This document shows, one piece after another, positions 44,308-53,526 of a DNA stretch of 64,000 nucleotides; position 1 is the first letter of the stretch; every line of letters begins with the position of its first letter. The notes under the pieces are model-generated. The model ran no database searches and had not been told where the DNA came from. It saw only the letters and a program-made list of their open reading frames with translations. Source of the stretch: Roseovarius atlanticus (GTDB taxonomy: Bacteria; Pseudomonadota; Alphaproteobacteria; Rhodobacterales; Rhodobacteraceae); assembly GCF_001441615.1 (NCBI RefSeq), contig NZ_LAXJ01000002.1, positions 558,001 to 622,000 of the forward strand. Reading direction: 5' to 3'. Made by a program: the position numbers and the translations under genes.

Positions 44308-44982
44308 CTACCGCAACCGGATATTGCTCTGCGCCCCCAGCCCCCGGCGCAGGCACATCCAGATCACCCAGACGCTGATCCCCAGCCACAGCCCGCCCCA
44401 CATCCAGGTGGTGCCGCCGAACTCCTCGGCCAGCATCCGCGCGTCGGAATGCAGCCAACCGCGCGCAATCGTGTCGCTGTAGATGTCGAGCGGCACGTAG
44501 ATCATGCAGGCCAGCCCGATTACCCTTAACAAAAGGTCGCTGACATCCCGCGGCAGGTATTTCGTCGCCAGCAGCATCGCCGCGCCCGTCCCGGCCCCGA
44601 ACACCAGCGCGAAGGGCGACCGCACGTAAAGCACCGTCACCGCCAGCAGCGTCAGCCCCAGCACACCCAGCACCGCGCGGTCGGCCCGCGTGCGCACCGC
44701 CGCCATGAAGAGCGCAACGCCGATCAGCAACGAGCCGAGGTATCCCGCGCTCAGGCTCAGAAACCGGCTGCCCCCGCGCGAGGTCACCGCCCCGCCCTGC
44801 ATCGGGTCGAGCGTCAGGTTCAGCACCTCGCCCCCGGTCAGCAGCACGGCCAGCACGTGGCCCAGCTCGTGCAGGAACACCACCAGCAATTTCAGCGGGA
44901 TCACCACGGGCGTTTGCCACAGCAGGGCTATCGCCGCCACCAAGAGCAGCAATTGCCAGTGGCCGCGCAGAAATGCCTGCAT
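44308..44982 (-). CDS. M50-type membrane metallopeptidase
   Basis: A 224-residue inner-membrane protein with about six helices. The zinc motif HELGH lies in the second helix (VVFLHELGHVLAVLL, near residue 38), and a later GYLGSLLIG fits the second conserved element of M50B-type site-2-protease relatives. No PDZ domain is present. Two bases separate it from the stop of the FAD-dependent hydroxylase gene, so they share a transcript. Target unknown. Confidence 0.85.
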   Translation of the reverse strand: MQAFLRGHWQLLLLVAAIALLWQTPVVIPLKLLVVFLHELGHVLAVLLTGGEVLNLTLDPMQGGAVTSRGGSRFLSLSAGYLGSLLIGVALFMAAVRTRADRAVLGVLGLTLLAVTVLYVRSPFALVFGAGTGAAMLLATKYLPRDVSDLLLRVIGLACMIYVPLDIYSDTIARGWLHSDARMLAEEFGGTTWMWGGLWLGISVWVIWMCLRRGLGAQSNIRLR

Positions 44983-44984
44983 TC

Positions 44985-46187
44985 TCAGCCCCTTGCGCCC
45001 AGCCCCAGCTGCATCAGCGTCTTGCGCACAGGGGCGAGGCCATAAAGCGCATTCAAGGCCTGCGCCCGCGCGTCGCGCAGCACCGGCGCGCTGACCATCG
45101 AGGCGCGGTTCAGCACGTCGATGCCCGTGACCCGCGCCATCACCTCCCAGTGGCGGCGCTTGTGATAGGTTTCCAGCATCTCACGGTCGCCCAGCCGCTC
45201 GGGATTGGCCTGCGCCAGCTCCAGCAGCACGTGCAGATCGCCCAATGACATGTTCAACCCCTGCGCCCCGATGGGCGGCACCACATGCGCGGCCTCGGCC
45301 ACGAGGGCGACGCGCTCGCCCGCCATCCGCTCGGCCACCTGGGATATGATCGGCCAGACCGTGCGGCGCGAGGCGAGCGTCAGCGGCCCGAAAAGGTGGC
45401 ACGACCGCGTGCTCATCTCTACCTCGAACGCGGCCACGTCCAGCGCGGCCAGCCGCTGCGCCTCGGAGCCTTCCTCCATCCACACCACGGCGGAGGACGG
45501 CCGCCCCTCGTAATCCGGCAGCGGGACCAGCGTGAAGGGGCCGCCCGTGCGGTGGATCTCGGTCGAGACATTGTCATGCGGGATCGGATGCGTCACGGCA
45601 AAGGCCAACGCCTTTTGCCCGTAGCGCGTTGTTTTCACCGGGATGCGCGCCGCCTCGCGCATGGGCGAGCCGCGCCCGTCGGCGGCCAGCACCAGCCGGG
45701 TGCGGATCTTGCTGCCATCGCTGAGGCCCACCCGCGCCTCGGCCTCGCGGGTGAACAGGCTGTCCGCCGCCACGCCAGGGCGAAACTCCACCGTGTCCAG
45801 GCTGTCCAGCTGCGCCACCATCTCGCGCCGCAACAGCCAGTTGGGCAGGTTCCAGCCAAAGGGCTTGTCCGAGATGTCGCCCGCGTCAAAATTCTTGATG
45901 ATGCGCGGCTCGGGCACGTCGCCTCCCGCGTCGACGATGCGCATGACCTGCAAGGGGGCGGCATGGACGTCAAGCCTGTCCCAGATTCCCGCCTTCGCCA
46001 GAAGCGCCTGCGCCGGTTGCAGGATCGCGGTGGTGCGCAGGTCCGACCCTTCGGCGTCGCGCTCGGTCACCGGCGCGGCCGGATCGACGCACAGCACGCG
46101 GAACCCCGCACCGCCAAAGAGCGCCGCCGCCGACAGCCCGGCCACGCCGCCGCCGGACACTAGGATATCGAAATCAAATGGGCGCAT
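44985..46187 (-). CDS. UbiH/COQ6-family FAD-dependent monooxygenase
   Basis: A 400-residue flavoprotein of the UbiH/UbiF/VisC/COQ6 family, which hydroxylates the ring of ubiquinone precursors. The FAD-binding start ILVSGGGVAGLSAAALF, the DG motif VLAADGRGSPMREAA (near 160) and the second FAD site LVAEAAHVVPPIGAQGLNMSLGD (near 300) are all intact. Which ring position it uses cannot be read. AAGGAGG precedes the ATG at MRPFDFD, nine codons inside an earlier frame start. Confidence 0.9.
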   Translation of the reverse strand: MRPFDFDILVSGGGVAGLSAAALFGGAGFRVLCVDPAAPVTERDAEGSDLRTTAILQPAQALLAKAGIWDRLDVHAAPLQVMRIVDAGGDVPEPRIIKNFDAGDISDKPFGWNLPNWLLRREMVAQLDSLDTVEFRPGVAADSLFTREAEARVGLSDGSKIRTRLVLAADGRGSPMREAARIPVKTTRYGQKALAFAVTHPIPHDNVSTEIHRTGGPFTLVPLPDYEGRPSSAVVWMEEGSEAQRLAALDVAAFEVEMSTRSCHLFGPLTLASRRTVWPIISQVAERMAGERVALVAEAAHVVPPIGAQGLNMSLGDLHVLLELAQANPERLGDREMLETYHKRRHWEVMARVTGIDVLNRASMVSAPVLRDARAQALNALYGLAPVRKTLMQLGLGARG

Positions 46188-46331
46188 GGTGCCTGCCTCC
46201 TTCGCGCTCAACATAGGCCGCCTTCACGCTTGCCGCCAGCGGCATCGGAGCGCAGCGAGATCGATAAGCTTTAATCAATTATCGTCAGAACTTTGTGGGT
46301 TGAACCTAATGTGATACATGAGGTTTCGCAC

Positions 46332-46976
46332 CTACACCAGCCGCGACAGGAACCCCGATAGATCATCGGTATGATGATGCACGTGATCCGCCTCGACCGG
46401 CTCGGGGCCGACCAGCACGGTGCGCATTCCCATCGCGTGGGGCGCGGCCAGGTTGCGCACGTCATCCTCGAACATCGCGGCCCGTTCCGGCACGACGCCA
46501 TCGGTGGCAAAGACGCGGTCGAACGCCGCCCGGTCGGGCTTGGGTTGAAAACCCGCATGTTCCACGCCGTAGATCGCATCGAAGAGGCCCTCCAGCCCCC
46601 GCGTCTCGACCACCCGCTGCGCGTACGGCGCCGATCCGTTGGTATAGACGATCTTGCGCCCCGGCAGCGCCCGGATATGGGCGGCCAGTTCCGCATCCGC
46701 CTCAAGCACGTCGAAGGATATGTCGTGCACGTCCGTCAGGTAGGGCCCCGGATCGACGTCATGCTCGCGCATCAGCCCGGCCAGCGTGGTGCCGTGACGC
46801 CGCCAATAGTCCAGCCGCAGCCGGTCGGCCTCGGCCCGGTCCACGCCCAGCGCGTCCATCACGAATTGCGTCATCCGCACCTCGATCTGGTCGAACAGGC
46901 GCATTTCCGGCGGATAAAGCGTGTTGTCGAGGTCGAAGACCCATGTCTCCACATGCGCGAAAAACGCCTTCGCCAT
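46332..46976 (-). CDS. HAD-family pyrimidine 5'-nucleotidase
   Basis: A 214-residue HAD subfamily IA phosphatase. Motif I is VFDLDNTLYP with nucleophile Asp15 and Asp17; motif II is VYTNGSAPYAQRV; motif III KPDRAAF; and motif IV FEDDVRNLAAPHAMGM. DLDNTLYP and TNG are typical of the SDT1-type pyrimidine 5'-nucleotidases. Single unit, divergent from the GntR regulator. Confidence 0.9.
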   Translation of the reverse strand: MAKAFFAHVETWVFDLDNTLYPPEMRLFDQIEVRMTQFVMDALGVDRAEADRLRLDYWRRHGTTLAGLMREHDVDPGPYLTDVHDISFDVLEADAELAAHIRALPGRKIVYTNGSAPYAQRVVETRGLEGLFDAIYGVEHAGFQPKPDRAAFDRVFATDGVVPERAAMFEDDVRNLAAPHAMGMRTVLVGPEPVEADHVHHHTDDLSGFLSRLV

Positions 46977-47081
46977 AGCCTCTCTCCGATCTTAATTGTC
47001 GCAGGGCCCTGCAAGGCTTGCACCCCGCGCCCTGCCCCGCATATCCTCGTCGTCTGAAACCACATACCAAAAGAGAGTGCG

Positions 47082-47732
47082 ATGACCATAGCCGCGCCGC
47101 AGAAAGATGCCTACCACATGATCCTCGAGGCGATCGACACCGGCGATTACAAGCCCGGCGACCGCCTGGTGGAAAGCGACCTGGCAGAGCGGTTCGGCGT
47201 GTCGCGCACCCCCATCCGCGAGGCGCTGCAACGGCTGGAGACCCAAAGCCTGCTCACGCGCGACGGCCGCAGCCTGATCGTGTCGTCGCTGGATCACAAC
47301 CAGCTGGCCGAGCTTTACGTGGTGCGCGCCGAGCTGGAGGGGCTGGCCGCCAACCTGGCCGCCCGCCACGCCGCGCCCGAAGAGGTCCGCGTGCTGCGCG
47401 ACATGGTCACCGACGACCGGGCGCTGATCGACGACCCAAAGGCGATGGCGCGCGCCAACCGGCGGTTCCACAAGCAGATCCACCTGGCCTCGCATAACAG
47501 GTTCCTGGTGCAGCAGTTGGACCTGGTCTATCGCTCCATGGCGCTGATGGCGACCACCTCGCTGGCCGCCCTGGGCCGCCCCGAAGATGCGCTGGCCGAA
47601 CATGACGCCATTGTCACCGCCATCGAGACCGGCGATGCCGAGGCCGCGGGTGAAGCTCTGCGCGCCCATATTTCCAAGGCCTTCGTGACCCGGCTGAAGC
47701 TGGATTCAGGGGAACTGGGCACGCTGATCTGA
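47082..47732 (+). CDS. GntR-family regulator (FadR type)
   Basis: A 216-residue regulator with an N-terminal winged helix (about 7-72, GDYKPGDRLVESDLAERFGVSRTPIREAL region) and an all-helical FCD ligand domain (about 78-208) whose metal-binding His/Asp positions (HKQIH, EHDAI) are present. The ligand is probably an organic acid. Its last 27 bases overlap, tail to tail, the glycosyltransferase gene. Confidence 0.9.
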   Translation: MTIAAPQKDAYHMILEAIDTGDYKPGDRLVESDLAERFGVSRTPIREALQRLETQSLLTRDGRSLIVSSLDHNQLAELYVVRAELEGLAANLAARHAAPEEVRVLRDMVTDDRALIDDPKAMARANRRFHKQIHLASHNRFLVQQLDLVYRSMALMATTSLAALGRPEDALAEHDAIVTAIETGDAEAAGEALRAHISKAFVTRLKLDSGELGTLI

Positions 47733-49622
47733 CGCGGTCTTGGCGACCGGCGGGGGCGCCACGCCCAGTGACAGGCCATGCGCCGTCTTGTCCCAGAAGA
47801 ACGGCTTCAGCACCAGTTCATAGACCGCCTTGTAGGCGGCAATCGCCCCCAGCGGCCAGTAAAAGTGCATGGTCGGCACCCACGCCATCAGGTGCCGGTG
47901 CTTGGACCCTGTGACCGAGGCGAGATAGATCGTCAGGTTCAACGCCTCGATGGACAGGAACAACGCGCCGAACGCCGCCAGCACCGTTCGCGGCAGAACC
48001 GGATCAAGCGGATGCGGCAGCCCAAAGAACACCAACCAGAAGGACCACAGGAAAGGCGCCAGCATCACCTGGCTCAGCGCCGTGACGAAATGCGCCTGAA
48101 AACCCCAGAATTTCCACGCCCCCAGCTGCCGATAAAGCAACCGGGGGCGCCGCATATGCACCAGGTAGGTCGTCATGTACCCCTTGAGCCAGCGTGAGCG
48201 CTGCTTGATCCAGGCCCAGGGGTGACAATTCGCCTCCTCCTCCGTGACGGTGGCGACCATTTCGGTGCGAAATCCGTGCCGGGCCAGCCGAAACCCCAGA
48301 TCGGCATCCTCGGTCACGTTATGCGCGTCCCAGCCGCCCAGCGCCTCTAGCGCATCGCGGCGGAAATAGAGCGTCGTGCCCCCCAGCGGAATGGCAAAGC
48401 CCAGCCGCGCCATGCCCGGCAGGATGGTGCGGAACCACGTGGCGTATTCGATCGTGAAACACCGCGCCAGCCAGTTCTGGCGCGGGTTGTAATAATCGAG
48501 GATTCCCTGCAGGCAGGCGACCTCGGGCGGCGCTTGCTGAAATCTGCGCGCGATGCGGGTGATCTGGTCGGGCTCGGGCGCGTCCTCGGCGTCGAAAATA
48601 CCGATGATGTCCCCGTCGCAGAAATCCAGGGCATAGTTCATCGCCCGCGGTTTGGTGCGGGGATGCCCGTCGGGCACGACCACCACGCGGATCCAGCTGG
48701 GCAGGTCGATCTGCGCCAGCGTGGACTGGGTCATGGCGTCCTCTTCCTCCAGCACCAGAACCACGTCCAGCAGACATTTGGGATAGGTCAGCTGCGTCAG
48801 GCGCGCCACCAGTGCGTGGGCAATCTCGGTCTCGCGAAAAAGCGGGACCAGAACCGACACCTTGGGCAACGGCGCCTTGTCCAGCGGCTCGGGCAACGCG
48901 GGTGGGACCGGCCCTTCGGTCAGCCGCGCCGTGAAAGCCGCCAGCTTGAACAGTGCCGACACGATCAGCGTGAACGCCGCCCACCCTGCCAGCACTGCCA
49001 GGGTCGCGCGCGGAAAGGCCAGCGTCACCGCGGCCAGTGTCACCAGGGCCGACAGGACCAACGCCAGACGCCGGGCATAGCCCTGCGCCCAGGTCCGGCA
49101 GCTTTCGATCACGGGCACGCGGGCTTGCGCGGCCTCGATCAGCCGCGCGTCGTAATGCCGGGCGACATGGGCCTGCACCACCTCGCGCGGGGCCATCAGG
49201 ATACGGGCGGTGCGAAATCTGGCCGGCAAGTGCGCCCGAACGAAGCTCAGCGCCTCGGGGTCGCCGCTGACGATGGCGGGTTTGCCGTCACGGTCGGTGA
49301 CCGGAAAAAAGGCATACCGCAAAAGGATGTGTGGCGCGGCCTCGACCTCTATGGGTGCAAGCGCGGCAATCTCTTCGGCCTCGACCCTGCGCGAGCGGAA
49401 CCGGCGGGCATGGGAATCCAGAAGGTCGCTCCGCGTGACCAGCCCCTCGGCCAGCAGGATGCGCCCGACATCGGCGTCGCAATGGCGTCGAACCTGCCGC
49501 GCGAGCAGGGCATCGCGGATATTCAGGGTGCCGCGACGCAAAAGATCCGCCTCGACCGCTCCCGCGTCAAAGCCGGTGGCGTCCCCGGAGGGGCCCGCCT
49601 GGCGCAGTTCCGAAATCCCCAT
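47706..49622 (-). CDS. Membrane glycosyltransferase family 2 with a GspE/MshEN-type N-terminus
   Basis: A 638-residue protein. Residues 30-165 look like the N-terminal domain of GspE/MshE ATPases: DADVGRILLAEGLVTRSDLL and, later, ILLRYAFFPVTDRDGKPAIVSGDPEAL. Two helices follow (about 180-225), then a GT2 domain with PKVSVLVPLFRE, DAEDAPEP (DxD), TEDADLGF and QRSRWLKGY, and three to four C-terminal helices. This is the architecture of processive exopolysaccharide synthases, and the MshEN-like part is a c-di-GMP sensor in known cases. The sugar is unknown. The ATG at MGISELRQ was chosen; an earlier one exists. Confidence 0.87.
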   Translation of the reverse strand: MGISELRQAGPSGDATGFDAGAVEADLLRRGTLNIRDALLARQVRRHCDADVGRILLAEGLVTRSDLLDSHARRFRSRRVEAEEIAALAPIEVEAAPHILLRYAFFPVTDRDGKPAIVSGDPEALSFVRAHLPARFRTARILMAPREVVQAHVARHYDARLIEAAQARVPVIESCRTWAQGYARRLALVLSALVTLAAVTLAFPRATLAVLAGWAAFTLIVSALFKLAAFTARLTEGPVPPALPEPLDKAPLPKVSVLVPLFRETEIAHALVARLTQLTYPKCLLDVVLVLEEEDAMTQSTLAQIDLPSWIRVVVVPDGHPRTKPRAMNYALDFCDGDIIGIFDAEDAPEPDQITRIARRFQQAPPEVACLQGILDYYNPRQNWLARCFTIEYATWFRTILPGMARLGFAIPLGGTTLYFRRDALEALGGWDAHNVTEDADLGFRLARHGFRTEMVATVTEEEANCHPWAWIKQRSRWLKGYMTTYLVHMRRPRLLYRQLGAWKFWGFQAHFVTALSQVMLAPFLWSFWLVFFGLPHPLDPVLPRTVLAAFGALFLSIEALNLTIYLASVTGSKHRHLMAWVPTMHFYWPLGAIAAYKAVYELVLKPFFWDKTAHGLSLGVAPPPVAKTASDQRAQFP

Positions 49623-49715
49623 GGCTGTCTGCCCTGTTGCGTGACAGACGTAGCGTATCACCAGATGGTTAACGGCTCGTAAAGAAACGGTTAATGCAGT
49701 GACCGCGAAGGACGC

Positions 49716-50864
49716 TCAGCGGTCCATCGATGCCGCGAAGCGTTCGAACAAATAGAAGCTGTCCTGCGGGCCGGGGCTGGCCTCGGGGTGATGCTGCACC
49801 GAGAACACCGGGCGGTCGGCCATGCGGATGCCGCAGTTCGACCCGTCGAAGAGCGAGACATGCGATTGCACCACGCCTTCGGGCAGGGTCTGGCTGTCCA
49901 CGGCGAACCCGTGGTTCATCGACGTGATCTCGACCTTGCCGGTGGTCAGGTCCTTCACCGGGTGGTTCGCGCCGTGATGGCCGTGGTTCATCTTGATCGT
50001 CCGCGCGCCCAGCGCAAGGCCCAGCATCTGGTGGCCAAGGCAGATGCCAAACAGCGGCAGGTTCTTTTCCAGCACGCCCCGGATCATCGGCACGGCGTAT
50101 TCGCCGGTCGCCGCCGGGTCGCCCGGGCCGTTCGACAGGAACACGCCGTCGGGCGATTGCGCCAGCACGTCCTCGGCGGTGGCCGTCGCGGGCATCACCG
50201 TCACCTCGCAGCCCGCGCTGGCCAGGCAGCGCAGGATGTTGCGCTTGGCGCCATAGTCAATCGCCACGACCTTGTGCCGGGCCTGCGTCTGGCGCGGGAA
50301 ACCGTCGGGCCACGCCCAGCGCATCTCGTCCCAGCGATAGCTTTGCGCGCAGGTCACCTGTTTCGCCAGGTCCATGCCTTCGAGCCCGGCAAAGGCGCGG
50401 GCCTTGGCGACCAAAGCGGCCGTGTCGAACTTGCCGTCGGCGCGGTGCGCCAGCGCCACATGCGGCGCGCCCTGCTGGCGAATGGCCCGCGTCAGGCGGC
50501 GTGTGTCGACGCCGCCGATGGCCACCCGGCCCCGCCGCGCCAGCCATTCGCCCAGCCGCTCGGTCGAGCGCCAGTTCGACGGCTCGGTCGGGTCCCACTT
50601 GACCACCATGCCCTCGGCCACCGGATCGGCGGTCTCGTCATCGTCGGGGTTCACGCCCACGTTGCCGATATGTGGAAAGGTGAAGGTCACCACCTGCCCC
50701 GCATAGCTGGGGTCGGTCATGATTTCCTGATAGCCGGTCATCGCGGTGTTGAAACACAGCTCGGCCGCGACCTCGCCCTCGGCCCCGAACCCGCGCCCGT
50801 AGAACAGCGATCCATCGGCCAGGGCAAGACAGGCGGTCGGACGGGCATCGGGCGCGTGCGGCAT
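49716..50864 (-). CDS. carA: Carbamoyl-phosphate synthase small subunit
   Basis: Glutaminase subunit that supplies ammonia for carbamoyl phosphate, the precursor of pyrimidines and arginine. The 382 residues contain the N-terminal CarA domain (CFNTAMTGYQEIMTDPSY) and the class I amidotransferase domain with nucleophile Cys in LFGICLGHQMLGLALG and the His/Glu pair in VQHHPEASPGP. GGAGA seven bases before the second ATG (MPHAPDAR) selects this start. carB is not in the window. Confidence 0.96.
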   Translation of the reverse strand: MPHAPDARPTACLALADGSLFYGRGFGAEGEVAAELCFNTAMTGYQEIMTDPSYAGQVVTFTFPHIGNVGVNPDDDETADPVAEGMVVKWDPTEPSNWRSTERLGEWLARRGRVAIGGVDTRRLTRAIRQQGAPHVALAHRADGKFDTAALVAKARAFAGLEGMDLAKQVTCAQSYRWDEMRWAWPDGFPRQTQARHKVVAIDYGAKRNILRCLASAGCEVTVMPATATAEDVLAQSPDGVFLSNGPGDPAATGEYAVPMIRGVLEKNLPLFGICLGHQMLGLALGARTIKMNHGHHGANHPVKDLTTGKVEITSMNHGFAVDSQTLPEGVVQSHVSLFDGSNCGIRMADRPVFSVQHHPEASPGPQDSFYLFERFAASMDR

Positions 50865-51058
50865 CGGGGATTCTCCATCGGGCAAATTGCGCGGAACCTA
50901 GGGTCACCCGCGCGCGCGGTCAAGGCCGTGTTTTGCGCCGCAGCGTCACCCCTCATGGCCTGCAAAACAAGGGCTGCCGCATTGATCCGCGCGGTTGCGC
51001 CCCTATATGCTTTGCGATATTGTGACACGCTTACGGGATGACAAGAGGATACCCTGAC

Positions 51059-51520
51059 ATGGGATTGCGCGAACGCGTGAACGACGCCCTGAAACAGGCC
51101 ATGAAAGACAAGGACACGACGCGTCTGGGCACGCTGCGGCTGATCAATGCCGCGATCAAGGATCAGGACATCGCCCGCCGCGGCACCGACAATGACACCG
51201 GCTGTTCCGATGGCGACATCCTCGCCATCCTTGGCAAGATGACCAAGCAGCGCCAGGAAAGCGTCCGCGCCTACGAGGAAGGCGGCCGGCTGGACCTTGC
51301 ACAGGAAGAACAGCGCGAGATCGAGGTGATCGAGGAATTCCTGCCCCGCCAGCTGGATGAAGAGGAAGTCGCCAAAGCGATCGACAGCGCCATCGACAAG
51401 ACCGGCGCCAGCTCGATCCGCGACATGGGCAAGGTGATGGGCCACCTCAAGGAAAACTACACCGGCCAGATGGATTTCGGCGCGGTGGGCCCGCGGGTCA
51501 AGGACCGGCTCTGCGCCTGA
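51059..51520 (+). CDS. GatB/YqeY-domain protein
   Basis: A 153-residue helical protein equal to the YqeY family, which is the C-terminal tRNA-binding helical region of GatB as a free protein. The conserved elements are DTTRLGTLRLINAAIKD near residue 18, YEEGGRLDLAQEEQREI near 73, and MGKVMGHLKEN near 127. Its exact role is not settled. Divergent from carA, as in many alphaproteobacteria; convergent with the histidine kinase. Confidence 0.92.
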   Translation: MGLRERVNDALKQAMKDKDTTRLGTLRLINAAIKDQDIARRGTDNDTGCSDGDILAILGKMTKQRQESVRAYEEGGRLDLAQEEQREIEVIEEFLPRQLDEEEVAKAIDSAIDKTGASSIRDMGKVMGHLKENYTGQMDFGAVGPRVKDRLCA

Positions 51521-51542
51521 ACGACCGTGCGCGCCGGTGTGT

Positions 51543-52730
51543 CTAGGCCGCCGGCGCCCCGGTCAGCATCTCGCGCGGGATGCCGAACGTATAGGTCAGG
51601 CCGGTGCTGTCGGTCGCCATGCCCATCTCGCCGCGCAGCTGGCCTTCGATGCACAGCTTGACCAGCTTCGATCCGAACCCCTGGCCCGCCGCTGCGCTGC
51701 GCGCCACGTGGCCCGGTCCCGCCTCGTGCCATGTCATCTGGACCGTGTCGTCGCCATCGGCCCAGGTGATCGCCAGCGCGCGGCCCGGCCCGCTCAGCGC
51801 GCCGTATTTTACCGCATTGGTCGACAGCTCGTGGATCGCCAGCGCCAGGTAGATCGACGCGGTGGCACCCACCGGGATATCCGGCCCTTCGATGCGGATA
51901 TCCTGCCCGTCGGCAAGGGTATAGGGCGTCATCAGGGCCGAGATATGGGCGTGCAGACTGGTGTCGTTGCCCGCATCCTCGGTCACCGTCGCCAGGGGCT
52001 GGATCAGGCTGTGCGTCGCGGCCAGCGCCTGCACCCGGCCGTTCAACTGCGCGGCGAATTCCTCGGTCGTCAGATCCTCGGTCCGGGTCATGCGCACCAA
52101 AGCATTGACCACCGAATAGATATTGCGGATGCGGTGGTTCAACTCGTCGATCAAAAGCTGCCGCTCGCTCATATGCTTGCGCAGCGCGATCTCGGTCTCC
52201 AGAAAGGCGGCGATGTCCTTCAGCGCGCGCTCGTCCTCGTCCGACCAGTCATGCGGCACCGAGTCGATGGCGCAGAGCGAGCCGATCACCTGCCCGCGCC
52301 GCCCGTGCACCGGCACACCAAGGTAGGCAAGCACGCTCAGGTCCGCCACGGCGCGGTTGCTGGACAGAACCTCGTGCGTGCGCGCATCCGCGACGCTCAG
52401 CGTCGCGTCACCCGAAACGACGTATTGGCAAAAGGAATGCGACAGCGGCGTTTCGCGGATCGGCCCGCCGTCAGGCTCCAGCCCGCTCAGTGCCTTGAAG
52501 AACTGCCGCCTGTCGTCGACCAGCGAGAACAGCGCCGTCGGCGCCCCGGTCAGACTGCGCACCAGGCGCACCGCGCGGTCATACGCCTCTTCCTCGGGGC
52601 TATCGAGCAGGCCGGTGTCGTGCAAAACGCGCAGACGCTGCGGATCGCGCAGGGCGTCGGCGTGGCCTTTGGGCCCGGACCCGGGTCGCGTCCCCGACCC
52701 GGTCAGAATGTCATTCTCGTCGCTTGTCAT
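51543..52730 (-). CDS. GAF-domain HWE/HisKA_2-type sensor histidine kinase
   Basis: A 395-residue soluble kinase. A GAF domain fills about 38-180 (ALFSLVDDRRQFFKALSG, SLCAIDSVPHDW). The phosphorylated histidine is His199 in LIDELNHRIRNIY, the HisKA_2/HWE signature. The ATPase part has ALAIHELSTNAVKYGALS (N box) and AGQGFGSKLVKLCIEGQL (G box). No transmembrane helix, so it senses something in the cytoplasm. No response regulator is adjacent. This class often acts in the general stress pathway (PhyR-EcfG) or in light sensing; neither is shown here. Confidence 0.92.
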   Translation of the reverse strand: MTSDENDILTGSGTRPGSGPKGHADALRDPQRLRVLHDTGLLDSPEEEAYDRAVRLVRSLTGAPTALFSLVDDRRQFFKALSGLEPDGGPIRETPLSHSFCQYVVSGDATLSVADARTHEVLSSNRAVADLSVLAYLGVPVHGRRGQVIGSLCAIDSVPHDWSDEDERALKDIAAFLETEIALRKHMSERQLLIDELNHRIRNIYSVVNALVRMTRTEDLTTEEFAAQLNGRVQALAATHSLIQPLATVTEDAGNDTSLHAHISALMTPYTLADGQDIRIEGPDIPVGATASIYLALAIHELSTNAVKYGALSGPGRALAITWADGDDTVQMTWHEAGPGHVARSAAAGQGFGSKLVKLCIEGQLRGEMGMATDSTGLTYTFGIPREMLTGAPAA

Positions 52731-52765
52731 CGGCCCACAGTCTGTCTCAGGACCGCTTGTTTGCC

Positions 52766-52816
52766 GGGTTTATCCCTTGGCGTAAACCCAACATTCCGCC
52801 TCTTGTGCGGAATGTT
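52766..52816. repeat. Two abutting inverted repeats
   Basis: (1) 52766-52789: arms GGGTTTA/TAAACCC with a ten-base loop. (2) 52790-52816: arms AACATTCCGC/GCGGAATGTT with loop CTCTTGT, followed by TCTC. They touch without a spacer, like the sets at 15.9, 22.8, 38.9 and 57.0 kb. They lie between the cytochrome b561 stop and the kinase start region. Confidence 0.8.
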
Positions 52817-52836
52817 TCTCAAATGCCTCGCGCGTT

Positions 52837-53376
52837 CTACCCCGCCATCCGCTGCAAGGTGTCGTCGCGCCGGATCATCCGGTGCCAGACCACCGCCATG
52901 ACAATGTGCCCCACCACCAGCAGCGCCAGGATCCAGCCCATCTCGCCATGCCATTCGGAGGGCGCCTGCATCCATTTGATCTCGGCCTCACGCGGCGCCA
53001 CGATCGTCAGCCCCAGATAGCTGAGCCCGCGATCGCTTCCGGCCGCCGCCAGCAGGCGCACCGCCGGCACGATCACCATCAGCGCATAGATCGCCACGTG
53101 CCCTGCCACCGCCGCGCGCCCGAGAAGGCCGTCATGCGCCGGCGGACGGCGCGGAATGTTGGCCAGCCCCCAGGCCCCGCGCAGCAGAACCAGCAGGAAA
53201 AGCGTGATGCCCAGCGTACCGTGATAGCTCCACAGCGCCTCGCGCACCGCGTTCTCTCGCGGCAGGGCCCAGTGCGCCGCCGCCGACACGAACTGCGCGG
53301 CAAACAGCGCGGCCATGCCCCAATGCAAGGCGCGGCTGACGGTACCGTAGCGCTCGGGGGTATCTCTTACGGGCAT
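52837..53376 (-). CDS. Cytochrome b561-family protein
   Basis: A 179-residue membrane protein with four helices and two b-type haem sites of the bacterial CybB type: conserved His near the start (SRALHWGMAALF), in LWSYHGTLGITLF, in AAVAGHVAIYALM and in LLVVGHIVMAVVWH. It passes electrons between quinol and periplasmic acceptors. It starts about 150 bases from the DUF2244 gene on the same strand. Confidence 0.92.
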   Translation of the reverse strand: MPVRDTPERYGTVSRALHWGMAALFAAQFVSAAAHWALPRENAVREALWSYHGTLGITLFLLVLLRGAWGLANIPRRPPAHDGLLGRAAVAGHVAIYALMVIVPAVRLLAAAGSDRGLSYLGLTIVAPREAEIKWMQAPSEWHGEMGWILALLVVGHIVMAVVWHRMIRRDDTLQRMAG

Positions 53377-53526
53377 AAATCATTCTCCGATCTTGCTGGA
53401 CCTCGGGTCCTTTACGCGACGTTCGAGCCTTTCCGTCGCACCACTCCACACTTATTGCAGGTCCAAGACCGCAAAAGGCGCCTTTCCGTGCGGTAGTGTC
53501 CCGCGCGATGGGACCAATCAGCCTAC

